Assembly (NCBI GenBank): GCA_003254925.1
Contig: QANZ01039786.1
Span: forward strand, 102,518-166,517
Direction: 5' to 3'
DNA: 64,000 nt
Source of the DNA: Chamaecrista fasciculata
Lineage: Eukaryota > Streptophyta > Magnoliopsida > Fabales > Fabaceae
A program made the position numbers and the translations under genes. Shown here in pieces: positions 12,091-24,700 of the stretch; position 1 is the stretch's first letter; each line of letters begins with the position of its first letter. Under the pieces are notes generated by a model. The model saw only the letters and a list, made by a program, of their open reading frames with translations. It had not been told where the DNA came from and made no database searches.

Positions 12091-13020
12091 GAAGGATCAA
12101 ATGAGAAAGAGAGACCAAATGGTTAATTTTAAAAAATATAGCCAACTCAGATTTTAATTTCAAAATTAAGGGATCAAATAATTAAACATGTGACGTTTAA
12201 TGTGTCACATGTGCATTTAACTGCCAAGTCATCACTGTTATTGGCCAAAAAAAAAAGTCATCACTGTTAGTAACGGAGTTAACTTACAGGGGTTAACGAG
12301 TTAACATTTGTAATTTTTGATGGACCAAATAATCTATTTCAATAATGCAGGGACAAAATAGTTGAAACCATGAAAAATGAGGGACCAAATAGTATATGTT
12401 TCCTCCCTCCTTCCCTCGGGAACAATCCTAGGGTATGGCATGGTAGAATTGAAGTAAAGAGTCTCTTCGTGTTGAATCATAGTCACTTTAAGTAAGTAAG
12501 GTAAGAATTTAATCTTTAGTAAATAAAGTATTATTCTATTGAGCTCAAAATCTCATCACTGCCTTGTCTCATAGGGACTTGTATGAAAGAAAATAAACTA
12601 GTGAAGGACCAAATTACAATTTGGGCTAGGACCAAATTCCAATTTGGGCCATAGAGGGAGACAAAGATACACCACGGGGGAGAGGAAAAGAAGGAAGAAA
12701 AGAGAGAGAATAGAGAGAAAAGAGAGAGTGGGGCACGGGGAGAAAAAATAAAAAGGAAACATACTATTTGGTCCCTCATTTTTTACGGTTTCAACTATTT
12801 GGTCCCAAAAAAATTATAAATGTTAACTAATTCGTCCCTGTAAGCTAACTTCGTTACTAACGGTGATAACGGTGATAATTTGGTTGTTAAGTGCACATGT
12901 AGCACATTAAATGCCACATGCTTAATTATTTGATCTCTTAATTTTAAAATTAAAATATGAGTTGGCTCTATTTTTTAAAATTAACCATTTGGTCCCTCTT
13001 CCTCTATTTGATCCTTTTCA
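12091..13020. repeat. Inverted-repeat element, unit B
   Basis: Counterpart of the unit A inverted repeat: arms at about 12091-12410 and 12755-13020, with the same CACATGTG-containing palindrome and GGGACCAA motifs. The left arm has a small extra insertion near 12241-12260 (TTGGCC followed by an A run, then a repeated GTCATCACTGTTA). Confidence 0.55.
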
Positions 13021-13628
13021 TTTACGTCCTTCTTCCCCACCTCAATCTCCTTATTCTGAATCAATGACGACCTCCTTGACCAACTAGACAAAGGCGAACC
13101 CTTCTTCCCTGAGCTGCCTGACGATGCGGAATCGATTGTCGTTGATCCACGCATCGACTCCTCTATTAACGGCGTCGTATAAAGCATTTCAACCTTAAAC
13201 CTGAAAACGAACACCCCCATCTTCTTCTGTTTCTATTGGTGCATGTAGATCCTGAAACCTTTCAATTGCTTTCCCACTTTCAGAGGGAAAGATATTTGGA
13301 TTCTATAACTCGATTTGATATTAAAATAAAAAGTAGATGTATTTAAAAAAAAGTTTACAATCAATCATTATTACTTATTTATGTTATTCAAAACTCAAAA
13401 TTTCTATTTTTTTTGTTGGCTTACTCAACTCCAAAGAGCCCACATAGAAGCAATTGAAGCAATAACTTCAGCATTCAAGTCAAAGAGAAGAAAGATACAT
13501 TCATTGTTAGGATTATTTCATTCGCGCAAGTAATGGCCAACAGAAACAACAAACAAACCGCTTAGATCATCTTCGGATTGCATCACAATTCACCCATTCA
13601 CATCCGCATTCCAATTTCAATTTCAATT

Positions 13629-14259
13629 CACATCCAGCAGGATCGTATATGGCTCAATGGCAAGGTAAAATTGATCTTCTGGTTGATTTCCATTTCCTGC
13701 GTTTGTGTGTTCAAGAAGAATTACTATTTTGTTTTGAGGTAGTTCTAACTTCTAAGAGAGCCTCTCAATCTAAGATCAGAGAGTACACCATCAGTGTGAG
13801 CTCAGTACAACATGCTCTATTTACTTAAGGCTAAGTTCTCTAGTCTTATACACACCCATTTTTTACCATCAGTGTGAGCTCAGTACAACATGCTCTATTT
13901 ACTTAAGGCTAAGTTCTCTAGTCTTATAATGGCAAGGTAAAATTGATCTTCTGGTTGATTTCCATTTCCTGCGTTTGTGTGTTCAAGAAGAATTACTATT
14001 TTGTTTTGAGGTAGTTCTAACTTCTAAGAGAGCCTCTCAATCTAAGATCAGAGAGTACACCATCAGTGTGAGCTCAGTACAACATGCTCTATTTACTTAA
14101 GGCTAAGTTCTCTAGTCTTATACACACCCATTTTTTACCATCAGTGTGAGCTCAGTACAACATGCTCTATTTACTTAAGGCTAAGTTCTCTAGTCTTATA
14201 CACACCCATTTTTTCTTCTTCTTCTTCTTCTTCTTCTTCTTCTTCTTCTTCTTCTTCTT

Positions 14260-14290
<31 letters not shown>

Positions 14291-14459
14291 AGGCTAAGTT
14301 CTCTAGTCTTATACACACCCATTTTTTACCATCAGTGTGAGCTCAGTACAACATGCTCTATTTACTTAAGGCTAAGTTCTCTAGTCTTATACACACCCAT
14401 TTTTTCTTCTTCTTCTTCTTCTTCTTCTTCTTCTTCTTCTTCTTCTTCTTCTTCTTCTT

Positions 14460-14490
<31 letters not shown>

Positions 14491-14633
14491 AGGCTAAGTT
14501 CTCTAGTCTTATACACACCCATTTTTTACCATCAGTGTGAGCTCAGTACAACATGCTCTATTTACTTAAGGCTAAGTTCTTCTTCTTCTTCTTCTTCTTC
14601 TTCTTCTTCTTCTTCTTCTTCTTCTTCTTCGGG
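13629..14633 (+). repeat. Chimeric MVD-fragment and TTC-repeat array
   Basis: Begins with a fragment of MVD exon 1 plus its splice donor (13634-13664, CAGGATCGTATATGGCTCAA). A 272-base segment is directly repeated (13656-13927 and from 13928), each time restarting at AATGGCAAGGTAAAATTG. A smaller block, from ACCATCAGTGTGAGCTCAGT to GTTCTCTAGTC plus TTATACACACCC, recurs eight times or so. Pure TTC runs lie at about 14213-14288, 14405-14488 and 14578-14630. The TATACACACCCATTTTTTCT junction resembles the MVD 5'UTR at 4135-4150. Long poly-Phe/poly-Ser frames here are not genes. Confidence 0.75.
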
Positions 14634-17600
14634 ATGAAACCCTAATCTTGCCTGTCAATGATAGTATCAGTGTGACGTTTGATCCGAATCATTTGTGCAC
14701 TACTACCACTGTTGCCGTGAGTCCGAGCTTCCAGCAGGATCGTATATGGCTCAATGGCAAGGTAAAATTGATCTTCTGGTTGATTTCCATTTCCTGCGTT
14801 TGTGTGTTCTTTTTTTCCTTTTGTTGATTTCCATAAGTTTAAACGGATCAATGCTAGAAATGGGGATTTTCATTTCCTTTTATCCGTTATCTTATTTGTA
14901 GTGACTTTTAGAGACTCTCTAAGCCAATTTTACGTAGCATAGACATAGAGTTGAACATGCTATAGTTTTAGATACCTATTTTCTGAGGACCAAACCAGAT
15001 AAGCCGGTTGTTGTAGGTAACTTCCGCTACCATTCCTCCTTGGCGTTGGTTGTTGTTGTAGGTGTCCAAAATGCTGATATATAGAAATGTCAATTTGTAA
15101 AAGTAGTGATTTTTTTTTCTCTTCGTGCTTTTGGTTGATTTGTGGCATTGGTTTTACTGGTTAGTGTAGGAAATTTCTCTTCCTGGAGGCAGGTATCAGA
15201 ACTGTTTAAGGGAGATCCGCAACTGTGATTGGAGTAAATTGCACTTACACATTGCTTCATACAACAACTTCCCTACAGCAGCTGGACTGGCTTCTTCTGC
15301 CGCTGGTTTTGCCTGTCTTGGTAATATACATGCTATTTTGATTTATTCTTTTTCATATGAATTGAACTTTGTTGCTTGCAAAAGTTGTGACAGTAAGGCG
15401 GGTTGCATTAGTGGCTAGGACTTATACACTGTCCAAGTTCAAGCAACATTCAACTTTATTCAACTAGTTAGTTTTTGAAATCCAGAGCATCACACAAGTT
15501 GCATACGTCAATCCATTGATAGCCTGTTTGGTCAAGCTTCTTGAGGGAAAGAAACTGCTTAGAATTGAAAAAATTACTTCTTTTGTAAAAAAAAGAGGTG
15601 TTCGGCCAAGCTTCTTCCAAAAAATAAATTGCTTCGTCTCTTAATATTAGGCTAAATATTTGTTACTGCATATCAAGGTGATCATTATATCTCTGTTTTG
15701 CAGTTTTGCCCTGGGAAAGCTTATGAATGTCAAAGAAAATGAAAGCCAGCTATCTGCTATTGCAAGGTCTTTCTTCAGTTAATGATTTTGGAATAGCAAC
15801 TTGCAAGTTGTAAGCTGCTTGGTTGGAACATATAATATTTAGATAAAATATAGAAGTAAGTATGGGAATTGTCCTTAAATGTAGGCAAGGATCAGGTAGT
15901 GCCTGTCGCAGCTTATATGGTGGATTTGTCAAGTGGATAATGGGAAAAGTAAGTTTATTTTTGTCCTTGATTATTGTCACGGGTTTTTTATTTATGGAGT
16001 AGAATATCATTTCAATTGTAATTCGCATTCTTTTAATATTTGAAGGAAGAGAATGGAAGTGACAGTCTTGCTGTTCAACTTACTGATGAAAAGCACTGGG
16101 ATGATCTTGTTATTGTTATTGCTGTGGTATGTGGATACTCTCATTCTTCATTTAATTGTATAGATGCATAACTAATGAGTTGATTATGTTAATATATGTG
16201 TCTGTGTGTCTGTATATATATATACAAGTAAAAATGGACTTTTTGGTGTTTCTTAAGTTAGAGCCTATAGATTTGTGTTTGTGACTTCTCTCTCTTTCAA
16301 GATCTGTTTTCTGTTTTGTTCAGTGATTAACAAATTGAGTTAGATTATGTTTGTTCTTTGAAAACCTACACCCTCATCATTAGTGCTCCTTCTAATATGT
16401 TACATGGTGGAAACTTCTCTCTCAGTTTCACACAAAATGAAAAAAAAAAATGGTTCTTATCAAAATCTTCGATAATAGAGGATTTAAGCTGTAATTTATA
16501 GAATTTTCTGGTGGTTACATTGTCGCCATGCAAGATTTTCCTCATCTTTGATTTTTCAGTTTGTTTGACCCATGTCATTTTTCATCTTTTGTTCTATGCC
16601 CTGTTTTTTCTCAATTTCTTGTTCTTTGTTCTAGGTTAGTTCACGGCAGAAGGAAACTAGTAGCACCTCAGGAATGCGTGAGAGCGTCCAAACCAGTCTG
16701 CTTTTATAACATAGAGCAAAGGTATTTCACCTCCTTGAATTGTATCAATTTTGCATCTCTCATGGTTCCTGATTATTTTTTTTGGCACTAGAGGCATCCC
16801 AATTTATTCCTCATTGTTTAAAAAAACCCAGTAATATTCTTGTTCTAAATTCCAGAAAAATGTTATTCAAAAACATAATATGCATACTAGGCTCTTATCA
16901 AGCGAATTCTCATAGACATCAGGATCTATGGACTACAGAGAAAGGCAACCCTAATAATCAATTAAGAGTAATGCACAAATTTGTTATGGAGCTCTGCTGC
17001 TTTGTCACTTGTTCTTCGTTATAATTGTATATACAAATATTTCATGATATTTTACAAGGTATGAATTTCTTGACATTTGAGTGAAACAGGAAATAGTGCC
17101 AAAGCGCATACTGCAAATGGAAGAAGCCATTCAAAATCGTGATTTTGCATCTTTTGCGAAATTAACCTGTGCTGACAGTAACCAGTTTCATGCAGTCTGC
17201 CTGGATACACATCCCCCTATATTTTACATGAATGATACATCTCACAGGTAGGTTTAGTAATTTTGACATTTAGGTGGTAGTAATTGGCATATATCTGTCT
17301 TCTTTAATTTATCATTTGTTGATATCATTTTTCTAATTAAAATTTGATCTTTAACTTACACTGTAGAATTATCAGCATTGTTGAGAAGTGGAATCTTTCA
17401 GAAGAAGCTCCCCAGGTTTGTATCATTACTTCCTCGGTTGAAACACAATGTCTTGAAGGCCTCTTTCTTGGATCAATTTTGTAAAGTAGTTTCTGACCAA
17501 TTACTGTAAAAAAAATGAAAAGGAAAATAATTTGAAGTTTTACTTAATTCTTTTATTCAATGGGCTACTATTTTCAAGTTCTACTGCTGTGGAATAATAA

Positions 17601-18119
17601 TATTTATTTATTTCATGAGGGAAGATATCATAGCTAGAATTCGGGAAAGTATTTTCTAAAGTTCACAAACAGTTTAATAATTTGTGAACACTAGCAGTGA
17701 CATACTTGACATGTTTACCAGAAAGACAAAGACATGTATGCTCTAAAGATTAATGTTTTGTTTAACTTTCAGGTAGCTTATACATTTGATGCCGGGCCCA
17801 ATGCAGTTCTAATTGCACGTAATAGGCAAACTGCTGCCCTCTTGATTCAACGGCTGCTTTACTATTTTCCTCCGAATACCGATGACCTTAGCAGGTAGGT
17901 CTCTACTGTAAAAGGTTTTGCAGGCTACATGCATATGTTTCATGGTTTATGCCAATAATTATATTTGTGATCTTTATCCCTGATATCTCTTTTCCTCCAG
18001 TTACATTATCGGTGATAAGTCGATTTTACATTATCTGTACTAGACCCGGAAGGGGACCTGTTTTGCTTTCAGATGAAAATCTGGCTCTTCTCAACAGTGA
18101 AAATGGACTTCCCAAGTGA
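14631..18119 (+). pseudogene. MVD: Diphosphomevalonate decarboxylase, copy 2 (broken)
   Basis: A second MVD copy in the same orientation. Exon 1 survives only from GGGATGAAACC (14631-14761); the start codon and first ~28 codons are replaced by TTC repeat. Exon 2 (15170-15320) has lost 48 bases in frame. Exons 3-8 are identical to copy 1, including the short T run at 15704 that shifts the frame and the TAA at 16707-16709. Exon 9 is at about 17773-17894 and has several substitutions. The last exon (18001-18119) is 104 bases shorter than that of copy 1, another frameshift. With no start and several lesions this copy cannot make the enzyme. It ends at the same CCCAAGTGA, and the 3' flank matches copy 1 to about 18610. 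Confidence 0.85.
15227..17642 (+). repeat. Tract identical to 5483-7898
   Basis: Partner of the identical tract in MVD copy 1, offset 9744. See that entry for the boundaries; the left boundary here coincides with the 48-base deletion junction in exon 2. Confidence 0.85.
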
Positions 18120-18617
18120 TTTTGTAGCAGCAAGTTCACCCATGGTTGGCCTATTCTTGATCTCTGATAGTTTTCTGTCTCTATTGTCTGAAATATATTT
18201 GACTAGGTTGTTTCTTTCTTGGATGTGTCGTCCCATGGAATTATTACTAGTTCTTTCCAAATTTGCAGTTGGTATTGCTTTATTTATGTTCTTGTGATTG
18301 TTTTTCAAATCTAGTTAGGCTTTCTACTTTCAGATAAATAAGTCTTGGTCCTTTTTATTATTGAGCGAAGAACCTTCGACTCACCTCAGCTCATAAGTAA
18401 AATTGTCAACTTCTTGTGAGATATGTCTCTCCTGTTGTTCCAGTCATTCAATGGTAACCTATTATTTGCTGTAAACTGTAAAGCCTTTGCCAAATATCAA
18501 TGGATAGGTTTGAACCTTGTTTCTCAAATTCCCGTTTTTATTTTGGATGTGTGGCCCCATTTAAATCAGTACACGGCTTGTATATGATCACTATTTGTGT
18601 ATGATTAGTTTTTCAAA

Positions 18618-20891
18618 GTAAAATAACTTTCCGGTCCCTGATTTATGCACTCGCTGACAGATAGGTCCCTGAATTTTACCCATTGTACTAGCCGGTCCCC
18701 GAATTTTGCAAACGCTGCACTAATTGGTCCCTCTGTCATATTGGCGTTACAAAAATGCTGACGTGGCCATAACGGACGCTGATGTGTTCCGCTATGCGCT
18801 GACGTGTCCCGTTATGGCCACGTCAGCAACCGTTATGTTTTTCTTTTTTAAAAAAAAGAGCTGTCATGTCATAAAATAGCAACACATCAGCATTTTCTCT
18901 TTGTACTTATAGGTTCCTGACCCATTTTTATTCCATTATTCTCAATTCCTCCTCTTTTTCATCATTTTCATTCATTTTAGTCCCAAATCCTCAAAATAAA
19001 ATTATAAAGTGTCCCAAAACTTTTCCAAACATTCCAATTTAGTCCTTAAAAATATTTAAAACCCTAAACTCTAAAACCCCAAACCCTAAAACCCCAAAAT
19101 CTAAAACTTCAAACCCTAAACTCTAAAAAAAAGTCTGAATTGAACAATTAGGCCCTTGACCCATCTTTATTTATATTATTCTCAATTCCCCCTCTTTTTT
19201 CTCATCTTCATTCATTTTAGTCCCAAATTTTCAAAATAAAATTGTAAAGTGTCTCAAAACTCTTCCAAACATTTCAATTTAGTCCTTAAAAAATATTTAA
19301 AACCCTAAATGCTAATCCCTAAAACCCCAAACCTGAAACCCTAAACTCTAAAATCTTAAATCCTAAAACTCTAAACCCTAAATCCTAAAGTCTTTAAAAA
19401 TATATATTTTTTAAGGCCAAAGTCCTATTTTGGTCCCCCAATTATACTCAATGTTCTAAATTGGTCCCTCAGTTATTTTTTGTTCCATTTTGGTCCCTCA
19501 GTTTTCCAAAATTTGTCACTGTTGGTCCCTAAACGGTTTCCATCCAAATTTTCTGTTAAAAAAAAGAGAAAATTAACTTTAACCTCCAAAAAGTTTATTA
19601 TTTTGCATTAAAGTCCTTTTCATTTTAGAATAGGATCAAAATGTAAAAAAAAAAAAAAATGGGGATTAAATTGCCTTTTTGATTATACATATTCCCAAAT
19701 CGTGTAACACTGAAGAAAGCCATGGATTTTAACTTCATCTACTTTTAACTTTATCTTCATCATCTTGACCTCACGGACATTTCTTTACATAATAAAAAAT
19801 AATACAACTTTTTGACCAAATCGTATCCTTACTGGATTTGATCATCGCCACATTTGTTTCAATTTCTCAATGGATTTTATCATTGTTCTTAATTATTTAG
19901 ATCTTGAGTCTTGCTAGGTGAACCAATAAAAGGGAATTTCTCATTTCTCAGTTTCTTCTTCCTCTTCCTCTTACAACCTCAATTCTCAATGGATTTTAAC
20001 TTCATCTTCTTCCTCTTCATCATCTCCTTCCTCTTTCAATCTCAATTCTCAATTTCTCATAATAACAACCACAACAACCTCCATTATTTCTCATTATTAT
20101 TGTTGACCCCAAAGCCTTTCTCTCTCGCCTTGACCTCGTCGACACCTCCCATCCCAATCGCTTCCGATCTCCTCAACCTGCCGTCTTTCGCCGTCATCGT
20201 CGCCGCCCTTTCCTCCATCTCACTCGCGTCGGAACCCTAGACGATGATTTCTTCTCCAGCAATGATGACGATGGTCGCTCTTTGTTCGGCTCCAACCACA
20301 AGCCCTCTGTCAACGGCAGTTTTCTAGTTTTTGGCTCCTTTCACGTCAAATCAGGGTTTTCAGATCTTGTTATTGATAATGGGATTAGGGTTTCAAATCT
20401 TGTTATTGATAATGGGATTATGGTTTCAAATATTTTTTAAGGACTAAATTGAAATATTTGGAAGAGTTTTGGGGCACTTTACAATTTTATTTTGAGGATT
20501 TGGGACTAAAATGAATGAAGATGAAGAAAAAGAGGGGGAATTGAGAATAAGTGGTTGGATCAATTAAGGGACCGCAAAGTACACTGGCCAAAACGCAGGG
20601 ATCGGAAAATACACTACAACAATGCTGATGTGTCTCTATTTATCTATGTGGCACAATTTTTTTTTTTTCAACATAACGGGATCTGACGTGGCGATAACGG
20701 GACACGTCAGCACATAACGAGACGCATCAGCGTCCGTTATGGCCACGTCAGCATTTTTGTAACGCCAATATGACGGAGGGACCAATTAGTGCAGCGTTTG
20801 CAAAATTCGAGGACCGGCTACTACAATGGGTAAAATTCAGGGACCTATCTGTCAACGAGTGCATAAATCAGGGACCGGAAAGTTATTTTAC
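18618..20891. mobile_element. Long-TIR DNA transposon, non-autonomous
   Basis: The left end GTAAAATAACTTTCCGGTCC is matched by the reverse complement of the right end at 20891, with long arms (beyond 200 bases, with weaker inverted similarity to about 19060 and from about 20430). TCAAA flanks both ends (18613-18617 and 20892-20896), a possible 5-base target duplication. Arms contain a GACACGTCAGC/GTTATGGCCACGTCAGC palindromic region. The left arm's inner half is tandemly duplicated (about 18913-19060 and 19150-19310), and CCCTAAA-rich stretches lie at 19060-19135 and 19305-19395. An open frame at 19911-20240 begins with hydrophobic residues but has no recognised domain. No transposase seen. 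Confidence 0.65.
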
Positions 20892-20896
20892 TCAAA

Positions 20897-21758
20897 TAAA
20901 AATTATAACTGTTACAATAACAACTACTTAACAAGAAGCTTCTAGAAGCTTAACATGTGATGAATTTATTGCGAAGCCTTGTTACAACATTTGAAAACTA
21001 CACAATTCTTTCTTGAATCCAGGAAACTGATTTTTAAAATTTTTCATTGGATCCACACCGTGTTACGAAATGGGAGTTATGCCTCTTATGATAGTCTTCC
21101 CACACTTGAGAAAGCATGATTTTGAGCACAAATACTCTCCCTCATGTCATATACTCATATCCTACAAGATCTCGCACATTTCCATATTTATACACAAACA
21201 AAATGAGTGTAATGATTCCACAAGAGCAAGCCAATATTATGGAATGCAAGTTTACATCTAAACCAGACAACCTTGACGCTTGGAAGTTTGAATTTATGTT
21301 AAAAAAATGCCATCTTTGATTCGAAACCTGTTTAAGATGTTGCTGCGCCGGTTAATTCGAAATGAACACTTGCGCAGCTAATATTTTTCAATTTAAGTTG
21401 CCTGAACAATATAACTAATAAAGAGGAAGTATATAATCTGTAAACAGTCAATACAAATAATACAAACAAGACCATGCCTGTTGAAGGAAGGAATTTAAAA
21501 TTAATCATCAAATAACTATATGAAGATCTGTATTCTGTAACTATATGATGAAGCAAAAAACTAACTTCATTCACTACTTTGTTGAAGCATATAATATTTC
21601 AGAGAACTAACATTGAGAAATCAAACACCAAGCGCAATGGTTTAAAACCCTTGATTCAAAACCTGTTTAAGATGTTGCTGCGCCTGCACATGCTTCAATA
21701 TGCCAGTACACAGGGAACCACATTGACAATTGTAAATGATGACCAGCATTTCAACTAC
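20897..21758. other. BASS4 3' flank; short unexplained repeat
   Basis: The likely 3'UTR and flank of the minus-strand BASS4 gene. A ~33-base segment (AACCTGTTTAAGATGTTGCT plus CGCC) occurs twice, near 21328 and 21661. A short frame at 21204-21319 (ending WKFEFMLKKCHL) has no recognisable domain. No confident gene. Confidence 0.4.
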
Positions 21759-24700
21759 TCAGGCAGTCTTGACGTTTTTGGAGTTGTCCTTAGGACGCCA
21801 GAGGTTAACCAAAAAGGAGTCTATGATAATCTATAGAGAGTTTTGTGTTAGCATGAGATATGAACTATCAGAGCAATTTTTTAGAGAAAAGATCAATAAC
21901 CTGGTTTAGATGCGCCCCAACACAAGGAAGAATCAGTAACCCAGATTCACCAAGGGCACCACCAAGTGGCTCTATAACAGCTACCATGACAGGTAACGTT
22001 TTCTGAAAGGTAAGCCAACATATTGAACATCAGAGGTTGTCGCAGAAAAGGTCCACTGGAAAGAATAAAATAACAAAAAGATCTTCCAAAAGAAAGAGCT
22101 TCGTATCTCACAATATGATCCTCACCTCCTAAGTGGTCTGAGAAATTAATAAATAAGAACTTTAGTTCTCACCTGACTTGCAACTAGGATGAAAGCACTG
22201 GCATTTTCTTTTCTAGAAAAAATTGATTTGCTACCACCAGAGATGGCTGAAATGCTTCGCACAACTAGCGTATTGAATAGTAGTAACGATAGATGGAGAA
22301 GTCTGCAATGTATAAAATATTAAATTTTCAACTACCATATATGTTTGGACTCGGGCCAACAGAATTAAAATAAATTATCTACTTTGGACTCAGGCCTAGT
22401 ATTTTGTCATTTTCCCATATATGTTTATGTAATGTGTTTCCAGAGTAAGAAATTAACCAATGATGAATGCAATATAATTTTCATTATAATAAACAAAACA
22501 AATTATCTACTCTGGACTTAGGCCTAGTATTTTGTCATTTTCCCATATATGTTTATGTAATGTGTTTTCAGAGTAAGAAATTAACCAATGATGAATGCAA
22601 TATAATTTTCATTATAACAAACCAAGTAAAGTGACATTAGAAGCTGATGTGAGAAATTAGTCAGAAAGCACAAAATTTCATTAACCAAAAAATCTATATA
22701 AGAGGAGCCACAGGTAATCCTGTGGTACTAGGGGTGTGGTTCTGAATTACCACGTCCTAAGTACCACATGGATTACCTGTAGGTCCCCAATGTAGGACTG
22801 CATCAATCTCACTTCTCTAATATGTCTTTTGCTCTAGTTTCTTTCTTAACATATAGCAAAAAAGGGCGGCCCAGTGCATGAGGCTCCCGTCTGAGGAGGG
22901 TCAGATCTCATATGTAAGCAGTCTTACCACTGCTTTGCATAGAGGCTGTTTTTAGGATTTGAACCTGTAACCTCTAGGTCACCAGGCAACCTTATCGTTG
23001 TGCCAAAATCAGCAAAATTTTAAATGTTGGAATGCCTACGTCATGTTTGCTAGCAATTCCTTAGAGTGTAAAATCCATCGTTAATGTTTTTTTTTTATCA
23101 AAGAAACTAAACTACCAGTACAGTGCAAACTATTGATAAAGCATTCCCAGTATTATAGCACTATAAGAGCCAAACAGGAAGCAAGTTCAAATGTGCAAAC
23201 CATACGTTCCCAGTCCAATAGCTACAAGGAAAACGTTGGGTTTCACCATCAACAGCAGTGACCTAGACTTGCTCACTTGTATCCATGGAACCTGCATAAC
23301 CACATTGATTCAACCATTAATTTCCTTTACATTCCCAAGGTCAAAATGAGCCAACCAAAACAACTCAACATATTTCAAAATCAGTTCTGAAGACCCTTGA
23401 GATTATAACTTGCAAATTATTTGTTATATGGACCGATAATTCTCATTTAAACCACCACTCAAAGTTGTTAATAACTTAACTAGGATCAAATCAATTTGAA
23501 TAAAGAAAAGTAAAAAAAGACATCCGCACGCAAGACCTGATTACCCTGTTGATGACAAAATTAAAGGCGAGTGAGTCAAAGAATATTAAACACATTGTTA
23601 AACGGAAACCAATCAACAAGCAATGGATATAAGCATAAGCAACAAACAAATTATAATGGACAGCTAAACTGTCACATGTCTAGCATTCATAAAAAAATAG
23701 AGTAAACTAACAACTCGGCGAGTTGAGAACTCGGTCCCTGAAAATGTTGAAATAAACAATTTAGTCCTTGAAAGAACTAAAAAGTATACTTATTAGTCCT
23801 TTTTATGGACTAAAGAGTATACCATTTGGTCCTTTTTATCAACTAAATGATCTTTGAGGGACCAAGTTGTTAGTTTACTCTAAAAAACAATATTCTAAAC
23901 AAATCAATCTTCAGAGAAACTTGAGGCAAGGAAAAGAGGAAACACTGCATAGGCATTGGGCCTTACTAAGCTAAGAAAAAAAGCATTAATCCCAGAGAAA
24001 AGCTTGCGGTTTTGATCCACGAAGTCAGCCACACCTGTGATACAGACTTTATTAGGACAACAATTTAAATAAAAGAAACTGATTTTATCACTCAGAAAGT
24101 TCCTCAGGAAAATGACCAAGACACAAAAAATAACATAGAAGCCTCCAATTCTTCTGAACATTTAACCAAGGAATACCCTGAAAATCCCATAACAAGGGCT
24201 AAGAAATAAATCCATTTTTCTCCTTCTTTTGGTAGTAAACCACAGATACAAACGTGTACAATCCATAACATACAATGACATGCTCTATTTCTTTTGACTC
24301 ATATATATGGAACCTTGACCATATTCTCTTGGTATTTTCAATAAAGTATATTAATGAGACCAGAGAATCACTGAAATAAGATGAGACCTCATATCAAAAG
24401 CAAAGAGTATTTCAGAATTTCCCTATATTTGCATGATACAAAAAAGCAGGCCATAGTATGTTTATACAGAATGGTAAAGTTCTTAGCAAACTACAATAAT
24501 CACACATCTGCAAGAAAGATATTCTTCATGTTGACCTGTAAGTGAAATAAATTAATGGTCAAATGTGTGAAATGCAAGTAACTGATCTAGGAGCAAATTA
24601 CTTTCCAAGTAAGTATTGGATACTGCTGTGCTACACATCCTTTAAGGAGTCTGCAGTCCCAATTCATTTTCATGATCAACTATTTTCTTTTATGTAATAG

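Larger units (their letters stand above)
9241..13630. repeat. Three tandem ~2 kb units, each with a gene relic
   Basis: A landmark block (AAAATAAAAAGTAGCTGTAT followed by a TTTACAATCAACCATTATT-like stretch and the CTCCAAAGAGCCCACATAGA block) recurs at about 9253, 11416 and 13320. Units A (9241-11405) and B (11406-13315) are near full length, while unit C (13316-13630) stops inside the relic and is joined to an MVD exon-1 fragment. Units A and B each hold a decayed gene and an inverted-repeat pair. Unit A also has a 339-bp Mutator-like insertion that B and C lack. Confidence 0.7.

Noticed and set aside
13800..14600. Regularly repeated ~78-base blocks that look CRISPR-like
   Set aside because: Repeats are joined by TTC runs or directly tandem, with no unique spacers, and the genome is a plant nuclear one.
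14162..14637. Open frames of ~100 codons on the plus strand (poly-Phe, poly-Ser)
   Set aside because: They are translations of TTC microsatellites and their repeated flanks; no conserved domain.
19057..19395. Interstitial telomere sequence
   Set aside because: CCCTAAA strings are degenerate, mixed with CTCTAAA and CCCCAAA, and lie within a transposon, so not a telomere fusion site.
22857..23013. A tRNA gene on the minus strand
   Set aside because: Box A/B-like sequences are present but no cloverleaf could be drawn and the body matches plant SINEs.
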